In this document: piece by piece, positions 1 through 7,800 of the stretch
Layout: each line of letters opens with the position of its first letter
How positions within the stretch are numbered: the first letter of the stretch is position 1
NCBI GenBank assembly: GCA_036939975.1
Contig: JALLPB010000724.1
Coordinates: 1 to 13,365 of the forward strand
DNA length: 13,365 bases
Reading direction: 5' to 3'
Source: Cyclostephanos tholiformis
Lineage: Eukaryota > Bacillariophyta > Thalassiosirophyceae > Thalassiosirales > Thalassiosiraceae
Notes under the pieces: model-generated
What the model was told of the DNA's origin: nothing
The model's database searches: none
The model's input: only the letters and a program-made list of their open reading frames with translations
Position numbers and translations under genes: made by a program

Positions 1-24
1 AGCAATTGGGTCCTCTCCCTCCGA

Positions 25-372
25 TCAACCCCCTCCGACACCCTTGTTCTCTGATGGAATGTAGTCACTATCGGAAAGGCCCAGTATCCCCGAATGAGTT
101 TTTTTCGTAATTTTCTTTTCTATTGCCATGAACCGATGGACACGGTCATCATTCTCCCCCGTCCGACCAGTCAGTTTCTTCATATTGTTGCATAGATTTT
201 TAATCCAGTGCTTCTTCAGGTCATTCGTATCATGACTTGTCTCCTCCTTTGTCTCATCCTGATATCCTATCACAACTGCCTGCCAGCCGTACTCACTGTT
301 TGGCAATATCTCGCCAACGATCTTTATAAGAACCTCGTTCTTGTAATTAACAGTGCCTCTCCTACGACCCAT
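25..372 (-). CDS. DUF6818-like (Myb/SANT-like) small protein
   Basis: The 115-residue frame starts at an ATG at 372 and ends in TGA at 25-27. The protein opens with GRRRGTVNY, then IVGEILPNSEYGW, and has a conserved block LKKHWIKNLCNNMKKLTGRTG (about residues 52-72) followed by IEKKITKKTHSGILGL. This arrangement (GRxxG..NY, an acidic/LP..W helix, then a KxxWxKxLCNNxKKxTG helix) is what I recall for DUF6818, a Myb/SANT-like putative DNA-binding domain common in diatoms and oomycetes, including in mobile elements. Family membership is from pattern recognition, not a search. The tail after SDSDYIPSENKGVGGG is short, and a further exon could lie beyond the left edge. An inverted-repeat block lies just upstream (409-537), so the gene may be cargo or an accessory DNA-binding protein of a transposable element rather than a host gene. 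Confidence 0.55.
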   Translation of the reverse strand: MGRRRGTVNYKNEVLIKIVGEILPNSEYGWQAVVIGYQDETKEETSHDTNDLKKHWIKNLCNNMKKLTGRTGENDDRVHRFMAIEKKITKKTHSGILGLSDSDYIPSENKGVGGG

Positions 373-408
373 TGTGGCGGCGGAGAAGAAGAATAAAATA
401 TTTATTGC

Positions 409-537
409 GGTCTAAAATTTATTCGGGGTGTCCGAACATGCCGAATAGAATTTAGGCTATTTTGTAGTTAGACCAGATTTAGAACGTGTTTAGACTGGTC
501 TAAATCAGGCCTAACTGGTTTAGACCAATTTTGTAGT
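409..537. repeat. Inverted-repeat cluster, possible transposon subterminal region
   Basis: Seen directly: the motif GGTCTAAA or its complement TTTAGACC recurs, exact or shortened by one base, at 409-416, 468-474, 489-495, 497-504 and 519-526. At 489-504 it forms a palindrome with perfect 7-base arms and a 2-base spacer (TTTAGAC-TG-GTCTAAA). The decamer ATTTTGTAGT occurs at 459-468 and again at 528-537. A separate hairpin has 15-base arms matching at 13 positions (412-426 against 441-455). Clustered short repeats in both orientations next to a DNA-binding-protein gene resemble subterminal transposase-binding regions. No second terminus is visible inside the window. Confidence 0.45.
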
Positions 538-554
538 CACCCACTATATACCAA

Positions 555-3011
555 TTATTCGTCCTGTTTATCACCCCAGATGAACTGCACATCCCGAGTC
601 CTTGCCGTTACTGGGGGGTCCTCCATTTTTAAATTACCATCTGCGCTAGCCTTGTCGATACTTGCGGGACTTCCACTCCGTCGGCTCCTACTCGAACTCC
701 CGCCCGAACTACTACTCTTGGTGCCCCTACCACTGCCCACACTCATATCCATCCGGTTCATCACGCCATTGTTCTCATCGAACTCGGTTTGTGCAGAGAC
801 ATCCAGAGGTAGCGTCTGGTGCAGTCCCAGCCCAATAGGTGCATAATTAGTGACACCACTTCCATATGTCCCGCCACTCGAGGGGTGACTGCCCACACTC
901 ATCGTCATATCCATCAAGTTACTGGTTCCGACGGGGCCATCCGATGGATCATCGAATACGTTGCATAGTGATGCCCCACCAATACTCCCACCCGCCTGAG
1001 ATATGTTCTCAGTGCCGCATAATGACATTTTGTCCAAGTCTAAACTATAAACTGGGCTCATAGGCGACAGGGTGAAATTTTGGCAATGGTTTGAGTTCTG
1101 AAGCGACGATGTCAACTTGTCGCCGCAAGCTAAACCGGGGCTACCTTTTGTCGGAGTTGATGAATACGTAGGTGTGGCTTGCGGATGGTTGACAAATACT
1201 TGCGCATCACCACCGCCCGATGACGCCGATGCAGCTTCTCCTCGTCCCAGCGTGGATAAATCAAGTTGTACCTGACCTGAATTGGATGGGATGTGACTAC
1301 CACTGCGACGTTTTCTACGTCGGTCGGAGTCACTAAATCCAGTGCTGCCGCTAATGCTACCCCCGATCCTGCTACCCCCGCTTATGCAGTGACGTGGTGG
1401 TGTGGAACGACTGTAAGCTGGTATCCCACCATGATGTTGTCTCTGTCGATTTTGTTGACTATGACGGCGCTGTCGTTCATCATCAAACATAGGGGCATGC
1501 GCCACCAGCTCCACCTCTTGCCCAACATCTCCCGATATTTCATCTTCTAATCCTTGCAAATATTGAGTTAATTCCACGTCCTGAGTATCATGTGACTTGA
1601 ATGATAAATCAGCAGAAAAGAATGTTAAAGGTGTGGCTTGTGTAGCCTGGCTACAGCCGAGGCTCATGTCGTCCTGCGATGAAGGCATGTTTTGATGTTG
1701 ACTCAGGTGTGACATGGACGCGGCATCGGATGGAGTTTCGCCTGGTAACAAGATGCTGCTGCCTGGCGAAGTCCCTAACGTGGGGGGTGGTTTGCGTGGG
1801 TGAAACCTCTTCATAGGGGTAATCACTAATGGAATATCACCTATGCCTCGTTGCTGAGCAGTATGAAATTGCACACGTCGATCTTGCAACAAGCTCTCGT
1901 CCGCGCTTAGTAATGAGGTGCGTAGACACACATCTTCTGAAGCTGCAGAAGCAGTGCCTAACGGCTGTGTTGTTTTGGTTAGTTGGTCTAGGGCGTTCGG
2001 AGGACCTGCATTTGCTGCGTCACTGGAACCACAAGCGGACATAAAATCTGGTTGAGTCTGAACTTTTGCTTGGACTGCATCGGCAACTACCAAGTTGTGA
2101 CGTAGTATTGATGATTGTAACGATGTAGGATTCTGCTGTTGTTGATGAAGATTCAATTGCCAATTTGAATTCTGCTGATGTTGAAAATGTGGCGGTTGCA
2201 CTGATGGTGGCGGCATGCCTCCATAATATTGTGCTGCATGCTGCTGCTGTTGCATCTCAGGCGGCTGTTTCAACTCTCCCGAATGCAGGGATTGCGGTGG
2301 GAAGTAAGGATAATTAGATGGCGTTGTTGCCTTGTCATGTTGAAGCGGCAGATGTGAAGGCGTGCAGTGCTGAGGCTGTGAAAACATGGGATCATGTGGA
2401 GGGGTGGCGTGCTGAGACCGAGGCTGTGGAAATTTAGGATTGTGAGGAGGAGGCGCATTTTGTCGGTGCTGTGAAAAGCTAGGAAACCCCCATGGAGCCT
2501 GTGGAGGAGGCGGCCATCCTGATTTACCCCCGGGGGGTGGCAGAACTTTTGCCGCAACACCAGCAGCCAGCCCAGGAACGGGATGTCTGCCCGCCGCATC
2601 GTTCGCAACCTGCGCCTGCTTCATTTGCGCCTTTTCGAAGTCATCCTCCAACTGCCTCCGGACAGCCAATGCATTCTCGCGTAGAGACTGCGAGGTTTTA
2701 TCGCGTGCCTTCTCATCGCCGATATCTCTCCACACGTCCGAATTTGCATCCTTGAGTAGGAACCGTCCAGGCGGGTCGAGGTTGCGTATTTCGTCGACAA
2801 TCTTCGACGATATCAGTCGCTTTTCGCGTTTGAACCTCGCCGTCAGATATAATCGCTTCTTCTGGTCGACAAATTTTCGATACTGTTCATTCCCCGGATG
2901 GGCGTTGACTGTACCTCCACGGCCGCATAGCACGTCGTTGTGGTGAGGAGTGGTGGTGGTCAACTCCAAGATTTTGTTACCTTCTGGGGGTTTGGGTGGT
3001 AGTTCACTCAT
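555..3011 (-). CDS. DUF6824 domain protein, putative nuclear regulator
   Basis: An 818-residue single-exon frame with ATG at 3011 and TAA at 555-557. Residues 26-113 form a DUF6824 domain: DVLCGRGGTVNAHPGN (26-41), a basic helix YRKFVDQKKRLYLTARFKREKR, then SSKIVDEI, GRFLLKD, VWRDIGDEKARDKTSQSLRE. This domain is expanded in diatoms and its molecular role is not established. The rest is low-complexity: Pro/His/Gln-rich from about 165 to 310 with short Gln runs, then Ser/Gly-rich stretches up to the C terminus. A basic cluster RRRKRR near residue 563 could be a nuclear localisation signal. A small conserved basic domain with a long disordered tail suggests a nucleic-acid-binding regulator, but that is inference. 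The start fits the family because the domain lies close to the N terminus. It is divergent from the secreted-protein gene at 3624 and shares a 612-base upstream region with it. Confidence 0.85.
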   Translation of the reverse strand: MSELPPKPPEGNKILELTTTTPHHNDVLCGRGGTVNAHPGNEQYRKFVDQKKRLYLTARFKREKRLISSKIVDEIRNLDPPGRFLLKDANSDVWRDIGDEKARDKTSQSLRENALAVRRQLEDDFEKAQMKQAQVANDAAGRHPVPGLAAGVAAKVLPPPGGKSGWPPPPQAPWGFPSFSQHRQNAPPPHNPKFPQPRSQHATPPHDPMFSQPQHCTPSHLPLQHDKATTPSNYPYFPPQSLHSGELKQPPEMQQQQHAAQYYGGMPPPSVQPPHFQHQQNSNWQLNLHQQQQNPTSLQSSILRHNLVVADAVQAKVQTQPDFMSACGSSDAANAGPPNALDQLTKTTQPLGTASAASEDVCLRTSLLSADESLLQDRRVQFHTAQQRGIGDIPLVITPMKRFHPRKPPPTLGTSPGSSILLPGETPSDAASMSHLSQHQNMPSSQDDMSLGCSQATQATPLTFFSADLSFKSHDTQDVELTQYLQGLEDEISGDVGQEVELVAHAPMFDDERQRRHSQQNRQRQHHGGIPAYSRSTPPRHCISGGSRIGGSISGSTGFSDSDRRRKRRSGSHIPSNSGQVQLDLSTLGRGEAASASSGGGDAQVFVNHPQATPTYSSTPTKGSPGLACGDKLTSSLQNSNHCQNFTLSPMSPVYSLDLDKMSLCGTENISQAGGSIGGASLCNVFDDPSDGPVGTSNLMDMTMSVGSHPSSGGTYGSGVTNYAPIGLGLHQTLPLDVSAQTEFDENNGVMNRMDMSVGSGRGTKSSSSGGSSSRSRRSGSPASIDKASADGNLKMEDPPVTARTRDVQFIWGDKQDE

Positions 3012-3191
3012 GGAAACGTTCAGATTGTTGTCTCTTCTTCAGGTATCATGGGTGGATTAGCAATTAATCCGATATGTGAGGCGTTGGGCGATGGCTGCTT
3101 CTGGTGTTGATTTCCTAACCCTCCCCCTCAATGTGCTGTGTCGTCTGTTGTCGTCACCGCCAATATTGTGAACATCGAACATAACTTCCAA

Positions 3192-3222
3192 TGTGTTGTG
3201 TGTTGTGTGTTTTGTGTTTTGT
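3192..3222. repeat. TG-rich low-complexity tract
   Basis: An imperfect tract made of TG and TTG/TTTTG steps (TGTGTTGTGTGTTGTGTG and continuing). It is probably a degenerate microsatellite in the upstream region of the DUF6824 gene. No function can be read from it. Confidence 0.6.
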
Positions 3223-3331
3223 CACCCCCGAATCCACTTCTCATCTTGAAAGCTTACTCCAATGTATGTATGTTGAGAAGGAGAGTCAAATACCAGTCAT
3301 GGAAAATTTCTTCAAAAAAGTAAGACTGCAT

Positions 3332-3341
3332 CCCGCCAAAA
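3332..3341 (-). promoter_or_regulatory. Single E2F-like word TTTTGGCGGG
   Basis: CCCGCCAAAA on the plus strand reads TTTTGGCGGG on the minus strand and contains TTTGGCGG, which fits the general E2F/DP consensus WTTSSCSS. It lies about 320 bases upstream of the DUF6824 start and about 280 bases upstream of the Big_9 gene start. A single match to a degenerate 8-base consensus is expected by chance fairly often. Confidence 0.2.
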
Positions 3342-3623
3342 CCTCGACACTACCTAGCCTAGGATAGGCAAGAAGATCCTGAAACAAAAAACCTAGAGGT
3401 TATTTATTGTATCTCGAGTTGAGATTGTTGATTTCCTATTATTTATCGGAATTCTCTCGCCTAAAAAAATCTTGTGTTGCACAAAAAATGAAGAAAAAAA
3501 ACTGAACTTCATGCCAAGACCTCCGGTTTTGAGAGGAGGAACTCGTCACTATCTCTGATCTGATCTGCTCCCTTGGCCTCGATGCCTTTTACTTCCATCA
3601 ATTAGATACGTCGATTCGTCAGC

Positions 3624-4607
3624 ATGCTTAAAGCAAAAATCGGATTTGCCCTACTAGCATTTTCCGCCTGCAAATGCAGAGCGGCCAATAATGGCGATAA
3701 TGAACGTTATAAAAGGCATCCCAGACGTCACCTACGGAGAGGAATGATCATGGGAAAGAAATATCAACCTGATCTTACCGAAGATGTAGCATTTTGGGCA
3801 CGAAAATTACAGTTTTCGCTCCCGCCAGTACCGACACCTGATAAACAGTGAGTGTTTATTATTTTGCTGATATTTTATATGCGTGTTTTACATCAGTACC
3901 TAATGCCAACATCCACCAACCATTTCATCATCTCTAGATCGCAAATTCCCACCAACGTTGACGTAGAGACAGCCTCACCTGTCGCAATGGATCCCACTGA
4001 TCCTCCCATCGCTGGTCCAGCTGGCATACCACCTAATACTCCAACTGCAGCTACTACCTCATCGACTGACCCTCCCGTCGAAGGTCCAGTTAACATGCTA
4101 ACGAATCCACCAACTCCGTCCACCACATCAGCAACTGATCCACCCGTCGGAAGCGCTCCACCTGTCGCAATTGATCCAACTGATCCCCCCCTCGCTGGTC
4201 CACCTGACATGCCATCTTATCCTCCAACTCAGTCAACAATATCAGCGACTGACCCCCCAGCGACCGAACAACCTGTTGGTACCACAACAGCGACAGATCC
4301 ACCCGCCTCTGCTCCATCTGATGGAGGCGCTGTGGCAGTAGCCGATGCTACCACAATCTCGAGCAGTGATGGAATAGCCTTCATTGCTGTGCTCGAAAAT
4401 GATACACCAGCAGCAGGGCAATCTCTTTCTGTGAAAAAAGCCGACGGAGCTAGCAATGGAATTTGTTCGATAGGGCTCGATTTGCTTGAGGTGGTGTACC
4501 AGCCAAATGTGGGCTTCGTTGGCGTCGATGTTTGTGAATACGAGGCTTGCGATGATCGGGAGCCACCGCTGTGTGTTTCAGCGACTGTGACAATAACTGT
4601 TACATAG
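3624..4607 (+). CDS. Secreted TDPP-repeat protein with C-terminal Big_9 domain
   Basis: Two exons, 3624-3847 and 3938-4607, separated by a 90-base GTGAGT...CTCTAG intron (3848-3937). They join in phase as CA+A to give 297 residues. Residues 1-20 ([20 protein letters not shown]) form a signal peptide. Next comes a basic stretch ([10 protein letters not shown]), then a Pro/Thr-rich stalk, residues about 85-205, with six TDPP motifs. [13 protein letters not shown] recurs 61 codons later as [13 protein letters not shown], an internal duplication also visible in the DNA (3978 onward against 4161 onward). Residues 210-297 match the Big_9/cadherin-like Ig fold seen in surface proteins: [36 protein letters not shown], and a terminal TVTITV strand, with four cysteines. 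The stalk is a likely site of O-glycosylation or hydroxyproline modification. Inferred role: cell-surface or wall-associated protein. The plus-strand frame starting at 3852 includes the intron and is not a separate gene. Confidence 0.8.
3978..4230 (+). repeat. Intragenic 183-base (61-codon) duplication
   Basis: The sequence beginning CCTGTCGCAATGGATCCCAC at 3978 recurs as CCTGTCGCAATTGATCCAAC at 4161, an offset of exactly 183 bases. Similarity continues through the following GATCC...CTCGCTGGTCCA and CTCCAACT segments. Together with dispersed TDPP codons, it shows the stalk grew by in-frame tandem duplication. The right end of the second copy is approximate. Confidence 0.6.
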
Positions 4608-4760
4608 AGGATAGGGCTCATCCTTTTTTGTTGTAGATACTCTCCGTACTTCTCCAACCATAGAGGCGATGTGAGTCAAAGGACTTATTATCCTCTCCAA
4701 CTGTAAGGAAAGACGTCTATCTTTTCGTAATGTGAAACGCTAATCAGGTGTTTTGCAGGG

Positions 4761-4774
4761 GCTGTAGTTACAGC
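4761..4774. repeat. Short perfect hairpin between convergent genes
   Basis: GCTGTA-GT-TACAGC has perfect 6-base arms with a 2-base loop. It lies in the 285-base interval between the convergent stops of the Big_9 gene (4607) and the ABCG gene (4893). The interval is otherwise AT-leaning 3' flank with no visible gene. The hairpin may be chance; it is not evidence of a bacterial-type terminator. Confidence 0.3.
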
Positions 4775-4892
4775 ACAATCCGCTGGAATCGTTGGCGAAT
4801 TCAGTATCCTTTACTATGTTTGAGTAGCAATTATTATTTAATTTGACTGACAAGGTCAGTGAAGCACACCCACAGTTAAATCCCGTGCCGAT

Positions 4893-7800
4893 TTATTTTC
4901 CAGAATAAGTGAGGAATCGTAACGCCACAAACGTCAATATTCGAACCAAAGCCAAAATCCCACCTAGAACACAGGCATTCCTTACAAGGTGGCTCTCGTG
5001 GAACAAGCCACCAAAGAAGGCGTTCACATAAGTGGATACACTGACTTGACAAACACCATCAACTAAGATGGTGTTGCAGCCAAGTGGGAGAAAGTAATCT
5101 GACCCTTCACCCACAATGACAAATCTTTTATCCAGTCGAAACATGTTTATGACTAAGCCTTCGTAGACAAAATGCCCAGGGTTAATCCAGTAGGTGATCT
5201 GCCAAAATCCAGCTGCATACCAAATTGGAGCAATCGTGAGCAACTTCGAAGAAAAAATATAGAGAGAATTATCATTCAATCTTACTCATTTGCTGTGGAC
5301 GGACAATTAATCCAGAAAAGAAATTGTTGATTCCGATGAAACAGCTGGCTAAGATTTGCGCAGTCCCCGGCCCCCTGACTAAACACATGAAAAGTTGCCC
5401 TATCAATAGCACAACGCAGAAATTTAAGTTGTGGAATGAATTGTAGAATATTTGGAATACATCGAACAAATTAGCGTACCTATATACGAGTAAATTGCTG
5501 TGTTAAAGGCGAAGAAACCCCAAAATCCAAATGCTGCCTTAAAACGCTCAAAAAATGTCTCATCCGGTTCATTGAGTATTCCACTCAAGGGTAAGAAGAC
5601 AACGCAGAAAAGGAGGCTGGAAAGAAGGATGAACCATTTTTCAGCGGTTGCAAGTGCACGACCGACAGATCTGCTATTAAGCATACCTGCCGCTTTATGG
5701 CGGTAATACATGTCTCGGATGGAGAGCATTACTGGTAATACAGAAGTTATTGAGAGTACTCCAATAACGATGAATGCAATGAATATTGTGGAAAGCATCG
5801 ACGTTATCTCTGCCTCCGAGAGGATATTTTCTTTCCGAGTAGGTATGAAGATACTTCCAAGTAGTAACGCAATTGTTATTGATAAAATCTGCGGATTAAA
5901 AGCAAATGCCAAAAAGTTAGAGATGAATACCTAAAATATTCTATGCTGTGGAGACAATGATAGTGGATGAGGTGTTGACTCAGAACGAAGCTATTGTTAT
6001 CTTGCTTACCATTCGTGACAAGTTGTACGCAGGGCTTCTCCAATATATAGTTACAAGACGGTGTGCCATCTGTGATAAATAAACAAATTGATGATTACAC
6101 AAAAATGGAATAAAAATTTGCAGTAGAATTTACGTCGTCCGTCATGTCTCACCAAATTGTCCCTTCGAAGCCAATTGACAGCGAATTCGGTTTCATATTT
6201 AATTTTCATATCTTCGTCTTGGGATTCGGTCGCCTCGGCTAACCGTTGACGGAGGTCCGAATAATTTGACGAGTCAATCCAAGCTTTTGCAAAATCGAAT
6301 CTTTCAATTTTCTCGCCCATCTCTACATCGACCATAACTTTTTCACCTAATACATTGAGCATCCAAGTTGCGGGATTTTCTCCCCTGTTCATAGGTGTGG
6401 CACCAAGAGCTTCAAAGTATGCAAGGAGGTTACAACTGCAAGCTCCCAATTCACCGAAGAACACCATCTCCCCACCTTTCTTAAGCAGGAGTAAGTCGTC
6501 AAACATGTTGAATACAGTAGAAGAGGGCTGGTGAATAGTAGCGACGACAGTGCGTCCCGTATCGCACATTTTTCTCAAGGCTCCCATCACAATGAAAGCA
6601 GCCCGTGCATCCAAGCCCGACGTTGGTTCATCAAGGAAGATAATTGACGGGCTAGCTGCCATCTCAACAGCAATTGATAGCCTTTTCTTTTGTTCAAATG
6701 TCAATCCTCCGTCGTCTTCATTTCCCACCAAGATTTCAGCTTCTCTTGTCAGCTCAAGAATCTCCATGATGGAGTCAATATGGTCATCAAGCCCTCCAGG
6801 CTTATCATAAACAGGATTCGCTGCATCGAGTCGAAGTTGGGCCGAAAATAGTATTGTTTCTCTCACTGTAAGTTCAGCTGATTGAATATCTAACATCAAG
6901 AGAAGTGCATGATTTAATATGGCGATGCTGGTAAACACAACGACGAGTCAAGGGGGAGTCAACTTCATTTCTCACCAAACTGTTCAACATAGCCCGAGCA
7001 TCTTTTGAAACTGATAGGTTCTTGAAGGTATCCGTTTAACAGCACGTCTCCGCTAATATTTCCACTTCCCTTCCTTAAGGCAATGATATCCATTCTGACC
7101 AGGATAACAAGAGGGTCGCAAAAATTATAAGTGGTGACGAAAACGCAAGCAGAGAACAGCTTGATTTGACACTCACAGCGTAGTCTTCCCCGCGCCACTT
7201 TCCCCCATTCTGAGTTGAGAAGCGATTGAATGCAATTAGGGCGCATAATTATCTCTAGATACTGAAATGAATGCTTGAGACAGGGATGGGGACTTACAAG
7301 GCGCACATGCGTCCTGCAGAGAATACTCCACTTATATTGTTGAGCAAACAAACTTGGCCAGATCCATGAGAAGCATTGATTTTATAGCTAATATCCTTGA
7401 AGGATAACGTCACTGGAATGAAAGGTGCAGTGCCTCTTTCCAAATCTGTTTCAATTTCTTTCTCCTCGGTTTCAGGCATTTCTAGTGATCCATTCGGTTC
7501 GGGTTCCATGTGCAGGAAGTGAAGACATGCCGCCGATGTTACCATGCACAAAATAAAGAATGAGAAAAGATATGCAAAGCAATATGCTATCCATTCTCTG
7601 GTAAATGGCTTCTGTTCTCCATCACTCTCAAGGACAAACCCGTTTGCCACTAGAATTTTATCTCCGACACCATCAGCATAACTGGGGTCGTCGCTTAAGA
7701 ATTCGTTGACAAGCAATGCTCTGTAAACCCAGGCCAATGGCGCTGTCCAATATAGCCAAATGTAGTAATCTGGTATCGCGGTTGGGCTCACGATGTATCC

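Larger units (their letters stand above)
3012..3623. other. Divergent intergenic region, 612 bases
   Basis: Lies between the divergent starts of the DUF6824 gene (minus) and the Big_9 protein gene (plus), so it should hold both promoters and 5' leaders. Visible content: a TG-rich low-complexity tract around 3192-3222, CCAAT pentamers at about 3188 and 3259, an E2F-like word at 3332-3341, and AT-rich sequence from about 3400 to 3500. No convincing coding frame; the 61-residue plus-strand frame at 3138-3323 is Cys/Val-rich translation of the TG tract. Confidence 0.5.

Noticed and set aside
1293..1550. Plus-strand frames within 580-2946
   Set aside because: They are antisense shadows of the DUF6824 gene, which has a recognised domain and a single uninterrupted frame.
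3138..3323. A 61-residue plus-strand small gene
   Set aside because: It is mostly translation of the TG-rich tract, with no homologous motif or signal, and lies in a shared promoter region.
3897..3937. Alternative acceptor CATCAG at 3896 for the Big_9 protein gene
   Set aside because: Phase does not match: exon 1 ends with two bases of a codon, and this site starts a full codon in the downstream frame.
3852..4607. A separate 251-residue gene starting at 3852
   Set aside because: Its first residues are translated intron. Exon 3624-3847 supplies the signal peptide and joins in phase at 3938.
4761..4774. Rho-independent terminator
   Set aside because: A 6-base stem with a 2-base loop and no T run, in a eukaryotic locus.
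5213..5243. Acceptor CGAAG near 5241 for ABCG exon 11
   Set aside because: Out of phase with the A-GTAAGA donor at 5285. The TATGCAG acceptor at 5213 restores the frame and gives QQMTGFWQITYWINP with normal spacing.
5889..5931. Upstream acceptor TTTTAG near 5931 for ABCG exon 9
   Set aside because: It is in phase but would add 14 residues between SRM and ILSITIALLLGS. Family spacing from the YN..R motif to the first TMD2 helix fits the CCGCAG acceptor at 5889 better. It could still be an alternative site.
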